Positions 34,620 through 46,094 of a stretch of DNA of 64,000 nt are shown here, piece after piece. The stretch covers positions 9,550,218 through 9,614,217 of the forward strand of contig NC_079906.1 in assembly GCF_024868665.1 (NCBI RefSeq), read 5' to 3'. The notes under the pieces are model-generated. The model was given only the letters and a program-made list of their open reading frames with translations, was not told the origin of the DNA and searched no databases. How positions within the stretch are numbered: position 1 is the first letter of the stretch; every line of letters begins with the position of its first letter. The DNA comes from Triplophysa rosa. Its lineage: Eukaryota > Chordata > Actinopteri > Cypriniformes > Nemacheilidae. The position numbers and the translations under genes were made by a program.

Positions 34620-35055
34620 TAAACAAACATTACTAAGCATGCACACGTTTGTGACCCCAACTGAACTTCCGGTACACATTCATAAACAATAGAGTGTCTG
34701 ATAACAATCAAAAGAAACCGAGTAGAACCGTTACTTGGCTAAACTTGCCTCTCCAATAATTTGAATTTAGACTGTGATACCAAGTTCAACCGCTAGATGT
34801 CAATGTACCATACGGTTTCTTTAAATGCGTCGAAACTACAGGACCCATTCAGCAAATTGTTTATTTAATAAAATTAACATACGACAAAATTTAACAAATC
34901 GTTTATTTAATACAATTATTATACAGTAAAATAATAATTCAAATTAATATTAACAAATTAAATAAAAGTTGTTATATCATTAGACACTAGCCAAACACAA
35001 ACCGAAAGTCAACTGGGGGTCGGGCGTGCGCGTGTCCGATGAAACGGTCTATAGA
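34620..35055 (+). repeat. Dispersed repeat R1, copy 2
   Basis: It matches 10110-10550 in the same orientation: 'ttggctaaacttgcctctcc', 'aaccgctagatgtcaatgta', 'cggtttctttaaatgcg', 'tcagcaaattgtttatttaa' and 'ccgatgaaacggtctata' occur in the same order at similar spacing. The outer parts of copy 1 are absent here. Confidence 0.8.
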
Positions 35056-36098
35056 AGATAATGTGCACTGAAGAATTGTGCACAATAAAACCGACACGTA
35101 AACAGAATTTGTTTTGATTGTTATCTTCAAGCATAAAAGATCCAACAAGAGTCATTTCTGTGCTTGTTGAAAACCTGCAATTATATGTACTAAATGAAAC
35201 ATTTTTAGAATGCAATAATGTTCATGTCTTGATGTATACTTGCAAACTGTTGCACTAGTGCAGTAGCTCTATAAGCACAATAAAAGCACAATAAATGCAG
35301 CAATATTGCACAGTTTTGTATCACAGTGCTTGTTTCTTGTATCTTGTAGCGCTTGTATAGAATTATCGTACAGCAGCAGACATAATATTCGTCATAAATC
35401 ACTCAGTGGACCAACAAATAAACAAATACACTGAGGCATACACATGCAAACAATGGCTCAATGGACACTCACCGCACAGGTTTAGTTACAGATGACCACG
35501 CTCGAGCCTCTGTGCGTGCACACGCACACGCAATACACACATCATCCATCAAACATGTGCCTCGCGCAAACATGCACTCCACATAGGAGCTTTAGAGCTG
35601 TGACCACTCTTCAGCTCGACATAATTACAATAAGTCGCACTTAAACAGAATGCTGATCAGGGACCATCTTTCATCATTGATTTTTTCATCAAGACGGAAT
35701 GTGAAACTGGTTGTTTTTGGGGTTATTTTAACTACATTGAGCTTGTTGGCATTGAAGCATTGGTTCTCAAAGATCCAAAATGTTATTATGGTTTTAAGGC
35801 AATAGTTTAGTGTCTGTATATTTTAATGTGTCCTGATTTCTATAATAAATACAATATTGACAAAGAAAATAGGATAAATGCTGCCGGTCTTATTCTTAAA
35901 AGCCACAAATCAGTAATTCATAGTAAAAAACTACTTAAAATTGTAAAGTATTTTAAAAACCTGTGTAGTACACATTTAAATATTTCATATTCTTATTCAT
36001 TTAAATGAGGACGTCCACAAATCTCCCACAAGTGAAGTGTAACCATATTCAACCTCTGAGGACAAATGGTTCTACAAACAATAAAACACAAGACTTAC
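35056..36098 (-). other. slc15a4 intron next to the penultimate exon; nothing recognised
   Basis: AT-rich intronic sequence with a CA/CG-rich patch near 35505-35560. The donor of the penultimate exon (GTAAGTCT on the - strand) sits at its upper end. Confidence 0.45.
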
Positions 36099-36257
36099 CG
36101 AAGTCTGTTTGTGAGGACATCCAGCCAATGGCTTTAAGAGAGACAATAGCAAGAAGTCCATATCCCACAAATGAGCCGATGCCAGAGAAGAAGAAGAACA
36201 GGCCCATTATAGCACTCTGCATCGAGCGTGGGGCTGCGGAGTACGCAAACTCAAGAC
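36099..36257 (-). CDS. slc15a4: SLC15A4, penultimate coding exon
   Basis: The exon follows an acceptor 'tttgtag' and ends at a canonical donor G/GTAAGTCT. It translates to [20 protein letters not shown], a phenylalanine-rich membrane helix, a glycine-rich turn ([10 protein letters not shown]), a second hydrophobic stretch ([12 protein letters not shown]) and MSSQTDF. This is the strongly conserved helix region near the C terminus of peptide/histidine transporters (POT family), including the EFAYSAAP motif. Both flanking introns are phase 1 and the exon is 159 nt, so skipping it would keep the frame but remove 53 residues and a membrane pair. An in-frame ATG at 36279 is intronic. Confidence 0.95.
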
Positions 36258-36351
36258 CTACAAACACAAACAGATGCACAGATCAATAAACAACATCTTA
36301 AACACATGATTCAAATCCTTTAAGGCATCCAAGAAACTTTACACAAATGTA

Positions 36352-36617
36352 CAGCTAGAGAAAAAATTGAGTTCATTGTTGTTTCATTCTGTGAACTACT
36401 AACAATATTTCTACCAAATTGAAAATAAAAATATTGTTTCTATTTGCATTTATTTGCAGAAAATTTTAACTGGAGAAGCAGGTCAAAATAATAAAAGAAA
36501 ATATGTTCTGTATTTTTTCAGACCTCAAATACTGCAAAGAAAAGTTCATATTCACTTTAAGGCAATACAACAGTAATATTTGTACACGTATTAAGGACAA
36601 CTTTAGGATATTTTTTT
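36352..36617. mobile_element. Tc1-like remnant, left part (split by a hAT element)
   Basis: It starts after a TA with 'cagctagagaaaaaattgag' and continues with 'gtttcattctgtgaactact', 'tttgcatttatttgcagaaa' and 'ttcagacctcaaatactgca', all in the same order as in the fuller copy at 58141-58649. The other part is 38233-38390. Confidence 0.8.
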
Positions 36618-36625
36618 ATGTGATG

Positions 36626-38224
36626 TAGGGCTGCAACGACGCGTCCACGTCGTCGATTACGCCGACTACTAAAATACGTAGACGTGCGTGAAATGCGTCG
36701 ACGCTTCGTATTATTCACGTTTATCTGCTGTAATAGCAGTTTCTGTTCCCGGGCGAGTGTAAATTAATCAGCAGAACAAGAGAAAGTATAATACACCCGA
36801 CAAACAGCGATCGAGAGCCTCGGACGCAGTAAGTTAGTGAATGGACGGAGGAATTCCCCCTAACGTTACCCCCGGAATGCCATCATCACAGCATGGACAC
36901 GCGATCACAAATGGACGGAGAGGGGCACGTAGATGTAGACTTTCATAATAAATTACTTTATTTTAACACTAGGCTTTACATTAATGATTTACATTAACGC
37001 TATTGTACTAGTGTAAGTTAGTGTATGTGAACCTTTGCAGTTTGTGACCCCGGCCTAAATTCCTCTTAAGCCTAAAACCGTGTGTACGGTGACGGTCAGG
37101 ACGCTACTCTTTCCAAGATGTTCCAATGTTTTCATTATTCTTCATAATGACAAGATGATAGTCTATGGTTTTGTTTAAAATGTATTTTGCTAGAGACTGA
37201 GTTACTCGCTGAGTGTAGCTTAGCTTATTAGAAGCACTGGAAGCGGTCTGAATATGTTGCGTCTTCATACGAAATAACTCTTTTTAAACCTCTGATTTAA
37301 CTGTAAACTGTTCGATTGATGCAACGCACTGTGTTAAACATGTAACATATCATCTCTTCTTGTTGTGTTCTAACTATTATTTACTTTGAGGAGCAAAATG
37401 ATCCCCGGGACTTCAGAAGGAGTAGGTGCTTTAAGCGCATCATTGTGTGTCCGGGATGCGCATAACTGTAAATAACGAAGCGAATGCATTAAGCGCATCA
37501 TTCTGAGTTCCGGGTGCGCGGGCTCGCTTTAACGCCACTCTGCATTAGAGTCTTTTATAAGGTTATAGACATAGTTTTGTGCAATAAACAGAGACAAACA
37601 GTAGTATTTTTACTTTTACTCAATTACATTATGAGACTGAAAATAGAGTCGGATATTACTTGGGAGGAAAAAAATACAGAGCATATAACATGCTCTAGTA
37701 TTTCATAAACACATTTTTAAATGTATTTACATTTAGCCATTTAGCAGACGCTTTTATCCAAAGCGACCTACAGATGAGGGAAACAATGGAAGCAATTGGA
37801 ACAACATAAGGACAACAAAAAGCATAAGTGCAATAAAAAAACTGGTCTCATATAGCCTACCACAGTATATAGAGTATATATATATATATAAAGGTTTTTT
37901 TTTTTACCTTTAATACAGTACTTAAGTACATAAAAAATCTGTATTTTTTTTACTTTTAAAATTAAAACTGCTTAATTAAAAGAAGATAGTGATTTTAATG
38001 TAAACACGGATTAAAATGTTAAAACGACAATATTTATTTATAAGATGTAGTGGAGTAAAAAGTATGATTTGCTTTATAATGTAAGAAAATACTAGAACTT
38101 ATTGTTTACTTGCAAAGTTTGCCAAAGGATTAATAAAGTAATCCAAAAAATCTTTATTAGATTAATAAAAAATAATAATCGTTAGATTAGTCGACAATTA
38201 AAATAATCGTTAGTTGCAGCCCTA
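36626..38224. mobile_element. hAT-superfamily element, 1.6 kb, non-autonomous
   Basis: The termini are TAGGGCTGCAAC and GTTGCAGCCCTA, exact inverted repeats. Both sides carry the 8-bp duplication ATGTGATG (36618-36625 and 38225-38232). The subterminal stretches have hAT-like 'cgtcgattacgccgactact' and 'gattagtcgacaattaaaat'. No transposase frame longer than about 65 codons is present. Around 37733-37800 it carries the widespread fish block 'catttagcagacgctttta', itself probably an inserted repeat, and a (TA)n run at 37878-37892. Confidence 0.92.
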
Positions 38225-38232
38225 ATGTGATG

Positions 38233-38390
38233 ACCTGTGAGTGTTTTCATGTGTCTTGTCATACAGTCAGTCTTTCACCTTGCTGTTGGATGACTTTATG
38301 TCACTCCTGAGGTTTGATTTTGTTGAAATTCAACAGACACGGAAGTGTAATGGCCACAATACATCTAGAAATGCTGAATAAATTTTTAAA
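38233..38390. mobile_element. Tc1-like remnant, right part
   Basis: 'catgtgtcttgtcatacagt', 'cctgaggtttgattttgttg' and 'atggccacaatacatctaga' continue the sequence order seen at 58480-58620. The terminal 'ctcttaattttctcc' end is missing, so the copy is 3'-truncated. Confidence 0.75.
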
Positions 38391-39784
38391 AATTATTTTA
38401 TATGCCCGGCTGGAACACTGTTCTTCATCATTCGATGAATTGCTGCAATAATAAATAAAAATGTACACAGATAGTGATGATTGGTAAATAATGAGTACAT
38501 TTATAATGAGCCATGTGCATATAAGGAGATGTTTGAATAAAAAAAAAATGACAATGACTCAACTAGCCCAGCACTGATTCACCATGTATATCTGTATTTG
38601 CATTGAAACTGATTAAATTCGTTCCACTGTGTAACACATCTCTACACAGCAGACAACAAAACTTCTTCATAAACGTCAGCCAAAAAGTGGGATTAAACCG
38701 CTATGTCTGAAGGTGTGTGTGTCCATACACCCGTAACACTCGGCTGAAGGCCTGGCAGCGAACACGATTCTGAAACACCTACTCAAGTGCCAAAATCAGC
38801 ACACATCTCTAAATATTCATTGAGAGAGAGATACAGAGCGAGAGAGAGAGAGAGAGGGTGCTGAGTGTGAGAAATAAAAGATAAAGTAGTTGAGGAAAGA
38901 TAGGATGCAGAAAGGATGCAGAAGAAGAAGAGAAGATCAAATCGCTTTATTTGACCCCGAGTGGTGGCTGCCTGCTGGCTGACATTGATAATTTCATGGC
39001 GCCTCAAACTTGTCATTTTTAAAATTATGGCTTGTGGGCACAACTGTCAGACTTGTTTACTGAGTGCAGTTAGGCCATGGATCTTCTCTGTGATAGATGG
39101 ATAGATACTGAGAGAGAGAGAGAAAGAGAGAGAGCAACATTAAAACTGTTTAGAAGAAGAGGGACACGGCAAACAGAGCAAGCGTCTAATCCCGTCCCAA
39201 AATCCCACGCTCACGCCCTCACAAGAACCTTCTCTGAAAGCAACACACATCATTAGACATGAGAAGGAAAGGTGCGGAGGAAAAAGAATCGACTCGATAG
39301 AGATATGGAGGAACGTGGCCGCTCTATTACAGTGTACAGCTGTCTACAAGTACGCCTGACCTTTTCCAAGTGCTGTTTGTGTCAGGGAGATTGTGTCTGC
39401 AGTGCAGAGACGTTTGCTTCTCAAAGGGCTGAAGAAATGCTATTAAAACAACCACATCCATTAAAAATCAATACGCACTGTAAACATACTGAAACATCTT
39501 ATTTTGGGTTTTCTTTCTTTTGCAAAAAAGAAAAACAGGTGACCCATCATGGTGAACTCTAAGGTAATCCAGGTGCCACATTGCAGCCAGGTCACGAAGG
39601 GTTTAAAGGTAAAACTAGACAATCTAACAAATGCTGGCTTGTTTCAACCAATGGTTGGGTAAAATATAGACAATCCAAACTGTTAAATTAACCTAGAAAA
39701 TGTCAATGTACCCATCTATGAGTTATAACAACTCAGCATTTATAGAGTGTATACTGTGCAATGATAAACCATTACTATTACTGT
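38391..39784. other. slc15a4 intron; short GA repeats, nothing coding
   Basis: (GA)n runs occur at 38822-38855 and 39110-39133. The remainder has no recognised element or exon. Confidence 0.4.
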
Positions 39785-39872
39785 GGGAGGGAGGGGTGGA
39801 GTGAGCCGTTGCAATTCGCAACCTTACCGCTAGATGCCGCTAAGTTTCATACACTGGGCTTTTAAGGCTTAA
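39785..39872. repeat. Dispersed DNA-repeat fragment
   Basis: 'ggaggggtggagtgagccgt', 'caattcgcaaccttaccgct' and 'agatgccgctaag' match the terminal part of the family seen at 47-360 and 1590-1982. Confidence 0.55.
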
Positions 39873-39893
39873 TACACCTCTGTTACTACTATC

Positions 39894-42854
39894 AGAATCA
39901 GAATCAGAAGAGCTTTATTGCCAAGTGTGCTTGCACACACAAGGAATTTTCTTTGGTGTTGGAAGCTTCTAGTACAGACATTCAACACAATGACAATACA
40001 ATATAATACGATTTACAGTCTAAAAGATTCTAAATTGTGCATATATAAAATAAAGACTATTTTACAGAAAATGGGGGATAATAACATATAAGAGACATTG
40101 TACCGGGTAGTATATAGTAGAATAAACATATTAACAGATTGTATGTACACTTGTGCAAATGGATAATTTAGTAAGTAGAGGTAGTGTTATATACATGTAT
40201 ACATAAGATGTAGATATAATAAGGCACTATAGTGCACACTATAGGAGTAGTGGAAGTGGAATATTGCTCTTAAGGAGCAGTTATCTGTTTAGGAGGGAGA
40301 TTGCCTGGGGGAAGAAGCTGCTTCTGTGTCTGGAAGTCCTGGTGTTTGGTGCTCTAAAGCGCCGGCCAGAGGGCAGCAGATCAAAGAGTTTGTGTGCTGG
40401 GTGTGTGGAGTCAATGATGATTTTTCTTGCCCTGTTTTTCACTCTGGAATCGTACAGGTCCTGAAGTGTGGGCAGAGGAGCACCAATAATTTTCTCAGCA
40501 CTACGAACTGTCCGTTGTAGTCTTCGTAGGTCTGATTTGGTGGCCGAGCCATACCAAACAGTAATTGAAGTGCACAGAACAGATTCGATGACCACTGAGT
40601 AGAACTGGGTCAGTAGCTCCTGTGGTAGGTTGAACTTCCTCAATTGACGGAGGAAGTATAACCTCTGCTGGGCCTTCTTTACAATGGAGTCTATGTGGGA
40701 CTCCCACTTCAGGTCCTGAGAGATGGTGGAGCCCAGGAACCTGAATGACTCCACAGTATCCACAGTGCTGTCCAGGATGGTGAGGGGAGGAAGTGATGGA
40801 GGGTTCCTTCTGAAATCCACTATCATCTCCACTGTCTTGAATGCATTCAGCTCTAGGTTGTTTTGACTACACCAGGCAGCCAGCTGAGCAACCTCCTTTC
40901 TGTAGGCAGATTCATCACCGTCTTGAATAAGGCCAATGACTGTGGTGTCATCTGCAAACTTCAGGAGTTTGACAGAAGGGTCTGTAGAGGTGCATTCGTT
41001 TGTGTAGAGTGAATATAGCAGTGGAGAAAGAACACATCCTTGAGGAGCTCCGGTGCTGATGGTACATGTGCTGGATTTAAATTTTCCCAACCTCACTAGC
41101 TGCTGCCTGTTCGACAGGAAGTTAATAATCCACTGACAGGTAGAGGTTGGCACAGAGAGCTGGGTAAGCTTGGGCAGGAGGAGGTCTGGGATTATGGTGT
41201 TGAAGGCCGAGCTGAAGTCTACAAACAGGATCCTGACGTAAGTCCCTGGTCTGTCTAGGTGTTGTAGGATGTAATGCAGTCCCATGTTTACTGCATCGTC
41301 CACAGACCTGTTTGCTCGGTAAGCAAACTGGAGGGGATCAAGAAGTGGTCTGGTGATGTCCTTCAGGTGGGCCAGTACAAGTCTCTCAAATGACTTCATG
41401 ACCACAGATGTTAAAGCAACAGGCCTGTAGTCATTAAGTCCAGATATTTTGGGTTTCTTCTGTACAGGGATGATGGTGGAGCGTTTGAAGCATGAAGGGA
41501 CTTCACACTGCTCCAAAGATCTGTTAAAAATATTAGTGAAGATGGGCGACAGCTGCTCCGCACAGACTTTCAGGCAGGAGGGTGAGACATTGTCTGGGCC
41601 TGGTGCTTTTCTGATCTTTTGTTTGCGGAAAAGCTGGCAAACATCCTCTTCGCAGATCTTAAGTGCAGGTTGAATGTCAAGAGGAGGTGTTAATGGTATA
41701 GCAGAGACAGGGTCAGGGCGGGTGTGAAGGGTGAGACTCTGCATTTCAAAACGACAATAGAAGTCGTTCAGGTCGTCAGCCAGTCGTTGATTACCCATAG
41801 ACTGAGGGGATGATGGCTTGTAGTTGGTAATGTCTTTCAGGCCTTTCCACACTGATGCAGGGTCGTTGGTTGAAAACTGGTTCTTCAGCTTTTCAGAGTA
41901 GCTTCTCTTAGCTGCTCTTATCTCCTTTGTCAGTGTGTTTTTGGCCTGATTATACAAGACTTTGTCCCCACTTCTGTAAGCATCTTCTTTGGCCGGACGA
42001 AGCTGTCTCAGTTTCATTGTAAACCATGGTTTGTCATTGTTGTATGTTAAGCGAATCCTGGTGGGAATACACATGTCCTCACAGAAGCTGATGTAGGATG
42101 TCACTGTGTCAGTTAACTCATCCAGATCAGTGGCTGCAGCTTCAAAGACACTCCAATCCGTGCAGTCGAAACAGGCTTGTAAGGCCCGCTCTGTTTCGCT
42201 GCTCCATCTCTTTGCTGTTCTTGCTACAGGCTTGGCAGATTTAAGCTTCTGTCTGTAGGTCGGAAGAAGATGAACCAGGCAATGATCAGAGAGACCCAGA
42301 GCTGCTCTGGGAACAGAGTGGTATGCATCCCGTATTGTGGTGTAACAGTGATCCAGAATGTTGCTGTCTCTGGTGGGGCATGTGACATGCTGCCTGTATT
42401 TTGGCAGCTCACGGGAGAGGTTTGCTCTGTTAAAGTCCCCAATAATAATAATAAGAGAATCCGGGTGTTGCTGCTCCGTGTCAGTGATGTAATCCGCCAG
42501 CTGTTGCAGCGCCGCGCTCGCACAAGCATGTGGAGGAACGTAAACATTCACGAGAATAAACGAGGAAAACTCGCGTGGCGAATAAAAAGGTTTGCAGTTG
42601 ATAGAGAACGCTTCTAAGTACGAAAAGCACATCTTCTTCAGTGTTGTTATATCTCTGCACCAACCTTCGTTTATATAAAAACATAATCCACCACCACGTG
42701 TCTTCCCTGTTGACTCAGCAATGCGATCCGCTCTGAACAGCTGAAAACCCGGCAGATGTAACGCGCTGTCCGGTATGGTGTCATTGAGCCATGTTTCTGT
42801 GAAACACAGCGCAGCGGAGTTGGAAAAATCTTTGTTTGTCCTGGTGAGTAAGAG
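39894..42854 (-). mobile_element. 5'-truncated L2/CR1/Rex1-type LINE
   Basis: On the - strand this is a non-LTR retrotransposon with part of an apurinic-type endonuclease, a complete reverse transcriptase, a 3'UTR of about 385 bp ending in the well-known fish block 'aagagctttattgccaagtg' (complement), and an (AGAATC)n tail at 39894-39910. The flanks share TACTATC (39887-39893 and 42855-42861), a likely target duplication. The sequence starts abruptly inside the endonuclease, the typical 5' truncation of target-primed reverse transcription. It lies in the sense direction of slc15a4. Clade assignment within the Jockey superfamily is approximate. Confidence 0.9.
40281..42847 (-). CDS. LINE endonuclease (partial) and reverse transcriptase protein
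   Basis: The frame is open without a stop from about 42847. The first methionine is at 42632, but the homologous frame continues upstream (LCFTETWLND, the endonuclease glutamate motif), so the methionine is not the true start. Positions from that methionine: endonuclease GDFN at 65-68 and SDH at 115-117; a linker of about 200 residues; the RT core with RKAPGPD near 342, DYRPVALTS near 401, VDFSSAFNT near 471, GAPQGCVLSP near 528 and the catalytic FADD at 559-562. The C terminus reads FFPQAISLLNR then stop. The endonuclease N terminus is lost with the 5' truncation, so the copy cannot move by itself. The intact RT frame suggests a young insertion. Confidence 0.93.
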
Positions 42855-42861
42855 TACTATC

Positions 42862-42945
42862 TATATTGATATAAAGCTGCTTGGCAACATTGCAAAATTA
42901 TGAAAATAATGAAATTGAATTGAAGTGATTTGAATTAAATACAAC
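42862..42945 (+). repeat. L2-like tail fragment next to the LINE
   Basis: 'aaagctgcttggcaacattg' and 'gaaattgaattgaa' match the tail at 9590-9660. It abuts the truncated 5' end of the LINE, so the LINE may have inserted into an older repeat. Confidence 0.55.
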
Positions 42946-44369
42946 AGAGGTACATTATGACTCACTTTAACCCTCCATAAAGCACCCAAGAGTCTCAGTA
43001 TGTATGTGTGTAACTACAAGTGTTCACCAAAACCGATGTTAGCATGCGAATGATTGGTGAGCCGCACCGTAGTTTCTTGCGGACACTCTTGGGCACTTTA
43101 TTAAGCGTTAAAGCGAGTCATAATGTAATGCCATTGTACTAACTTCAACCAAGCAGAAATTCATTAAATTATCTCCTATTGTGTTCCGCATGTGTACTCT
43201 TTCTTTGTACGCTGCAGCCTCATGAAACCACCCTTCTGTGAAGCTATCTGTGAGACTTTTCTTGTGGAGGTCAGAACGGTGCATGACGCCTCCATTGAAG
43301 CCCTGACGCGAGTCACGGAAAGAGATCTTAATAGGCTTGAAAAATAACTGACCACTGCTCCACGGGCGTTGTTTTATTCTTTGAAGCAGCAGTAAGAACA
43401 TGCAGGTTAAAAGAGGAATGAAAAAAACGTAAATCTTAATGTTGTGAGCATAGCAACAAGAGTCTAATGACATGGCCTCGCGCAATATCACACAAAAGAA
43501 GCAAAAAATAAAAAAATAAAAGCTGACCTTTTCTAGCTTCAGAGCTAAATTATTCAAACACTCAAAAACAACTTTCATTTGCAATACAATGGTTTTATTT
43601 TTCCCCTCGCCGAGTTAAGCAGTGGCCGATTTTTATTTCTTGGAAAACAACATTAGCCTTTAACATCTTTTGGAGACAGCCATATATAATTAAACTTCCC
43701 AGCCGAGAAAAAGCGCTGTCTGGTTTTAAGTCTGTCCCCTCAACCAGAGTACACACATCTAATCTCTGCAGGTGGTGCATGTGCGCACGCAAGCGTGCCT
43801 TCACAAAAATGTGAAAAACCAGACTCCTGTATCGACTCTCGCCTTCCGCTGTCGTCGGACGGCCTGCGACAAAGCGAGCTGGCAGTGAACTCCATTAAAG
43901 AGGATTTATTCAAACAGAATAGGGCCAAATGAGGGAAATTTCCAGAGACATTTGTCAAATTCTCGTCATCCAATTTCCCGTAGGTTCCCCAGAGGTTGAG
44001 ACAGAGCGTCTAGGCTTAATTTTTAAGGGTTCTCCGTGCTATCGGGAGACATTTGCATTTCATGGGAGGACTGAGACACTGGAGACCTGGGGTGAGATGG
44101 AGAGTTGGTAGACTAGAGTATGAAAGTGTGTCAGCACACTGCCGCGAAGTTCTTCAAGATAAACCTGCGTTTAGCTGGTGCTGAAGTCACATTAAATCTT
44201 AGTATGGTTGCCTAAAGGAGTTTTGAAGAGTTATTTTACCCCAAAACAAGCTTCTGCCAAGATATTTCGTTTCGTAAAATGGATGATTGTCCTGTGGGTG
44301 AGCTTCTGGATAATCTTCTGAATTAGCATGCTAGCATCACTCTTAAAGCAGAACACATCAAATATTCAT
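42946..44369. other. slc15a4 intron; no gene recognised
   Basis: A - strand frame of 158 residues (43584-43108) is not protein-like and has no splice partners. The section 43740-44110 has balanced composition and no repeat signature. Confidence 0.35.
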
Positions 44370-44480
44370 TTAAAGTAGTTCATTAAAATGAAAATGCTGT
44401 CATTGTTTACTCATACTCATCCCAAACTGCAATGACTTTCTACACAAAAGGAGAAATTTCCACTGTGCTGTCATTTTGAT
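44370..44480. repeat. Fold-back MITE fragment
   Basis: 'aaatgaaaatgctgtcattg' and 'tactcatactcatcccaaac' match the left half of the cyprinid fold-back family. There is no right half. Confidence 0.5.
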
Positions 44481-44984
44481 GCAATTACGGTTAATGGGGA
44501 CTGCACAAAAAAACACAAAGCACCAAATTGGAAACAATTCTTTCATGAACAAGTATGAAATAGGTTTAACTCCTCCCAAAAAGCTATAAAAATGTATTTG
44601 TAAGACATAAAATCAAATGGACAGTTATTAATGATATCTTTGTAGTGCTCTTGAACCCTTTTTTTTCAGTAGATTGTGCCAGTCCCTACTCACTGTATGT
44701 TATTACAATAAAGTTAGCATGAAACGTTAGTTGCATTCATGTCCAAATTGTGAGGAATATTTGAATGAATGAGGAAAAATATAGGGTTGGGCTCTTCCTT
44801 CAGAAAATGGAATATTGGAATTTGGAAGCCAAGCCACTGGACAGTAAGTATAGTCCAAATATTGGAGAGAGAGGTATATTGATGCTTTTAATGAAAGATT
44901 ATAAGAGCACATAAATAAAACAATTATTACCTGCATGGATAAATCATTTATAATAAACACTCATTTATTATGTGCCTTGAACCA

Positions 44985-45075
44985 CTGTAAAAGAAAGAGG
45001 TGCACTAAGATTTATAACGCAAGAAAATCAGAAACAGAATATGGCACAATATTCGTTTTACCTTGATTATTTTAA
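44985..45075. repeat. Fragment related to the hAT MITE at 62021-62351
   Basis: 'accactgtaaaagaaagagg', 'aatatggcacaatattcgtt' and 'accttgattattttaattt' parallel 62180-62290 in the same order. Neither terminus is preserved. Confidence 0.6.
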
Positions 45076-45115
45076 TTTCATAAAATTTTTATAAAAAATC
45101 AATGACAATTCGCTA

Positions 45116-45369
45116 GTTGCACAGGATGGCGCCAGTGAGCTTTTGGAATGGCAGAGTCGGCAGACTAAATTCCGGTCGTATAACACTGTATGGGAAAAGG
45201 AGGATTTTTGGCTGGCAAATTTGGGTGTTTTTCAGATAAAAAAAGAAGAAAGTAATATATCAGCGATATGACAGATCCTTTTTACATTGCTGAGCACTTT
45301 GTTAAGCCAAAATAACACGACCGGAAATTAGTCTGCCGACCCTGGAGTCGCAAAAGCTCACCGGTGCAA
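45116..45369. mobile_element. Inverted-repeat DNA element
   Basis: 'agtgagcttttggaatggca' and 'gtcggcagactaaattccgg' (left) have complements at 45309-45365 on the right, giving arms of about 55 bp around a spacer of about 130 bp. It abuts fold-back MITE copy H directly. Confidence 0.72.
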
Positions 45370-45376
45370 TCTGCTG

Positions 45377-45621
45377 AACAAAGAAAGATACTTAGAAAAA
45401 TGTTTGTAACAAAACAGTTCTGGTGCACTATTGACTTCCATAGTAGGAAACAAAACTACTATGGTGGTCAATAGTGCCCCAGAACTATTTGGTTTCTGAA
45501 ATCCTTCATATCTCCTTTCGTGTTCAACAGAACAAAGACATTTATAAAGGTTTAGGGTGGGTTAACTTGAGGGTGAGTAAATTGTGGCAAAATTTTCATT
45601 CTGGAGTAAACTGTGTCTTTA
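45377..45621. mobile_element. Cyprinid fold-back MITE, copy H (left end lost)
   Basis: It starts inside the family at 'aacaaagaaagatacttaga' and continues through the central palindrome ('gactaccatagtagga'-type text) to 'gagtaaattgtggcaaaatt' and a decayed right end. Confidence 0.7.
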
Positions 45622-45802
45622 ATTGCAATGCCCTGTGATCTTCCATTAAAAAATATGATTTGTAATTTTTTATTTCATGTTGACTTGAAAACAAGACACC
45701 TGTGCAATTCTTCCAAATTTCTCCTTTGAGTTTCCAGGAATGATGTGTAAATGATGACAGAACGTTTATTTCCAGAACACGTTTAAGACTTCACCTTTAA
45801 AT

Positions 45803-46094
45803 TAAAGGGTAGGGTCACCCAAATAGGAAAATTCTGTCATCATTTACTCATTTACTCAAGTTGATCCAAACCTGTATAAATGTCTTTGTTCGAATAAACA
45901 CAAATTAAGATATTTGGAAGAATGTCAATAACCAAACAGATCTCATCCCCCATTGACTCCTATAGTATTTATTACTACTATGGCAGTAAATGGGGGATGA
46001 GATCTATTTGGGTACTGACATTCTTCCAAATATCTTCCTAAGGGTGAGTAAATGATGACACAATTTTCTTTTTGGGTGAACTATCCCTTTAACA
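45803..46094. mobile_element. Cyprinid fold-back MITE, copy I
   Basis: The left end 'ttaaagggtagggtcaccca' is mirrored by the right end 'ttgggtgaactatcccttta'. The central halves 'agatctcatcccccattgac' and 'gtaaatgggggatgagatct' are perfect complements around 45975. Confidence 0.85.

Noticed and set aside
40264..42617. + strand frames opposite the LINE (66-115 residues)
   Set aside because: They are antisense to the reverse transcriptase frame and have no independent features.
43108..43584. A 158-residue - strand frame
   Set aside because: It looks membrane-like only because the DNA is T-rich on that strand. No conserved motif and no splice-consistent neighbours.
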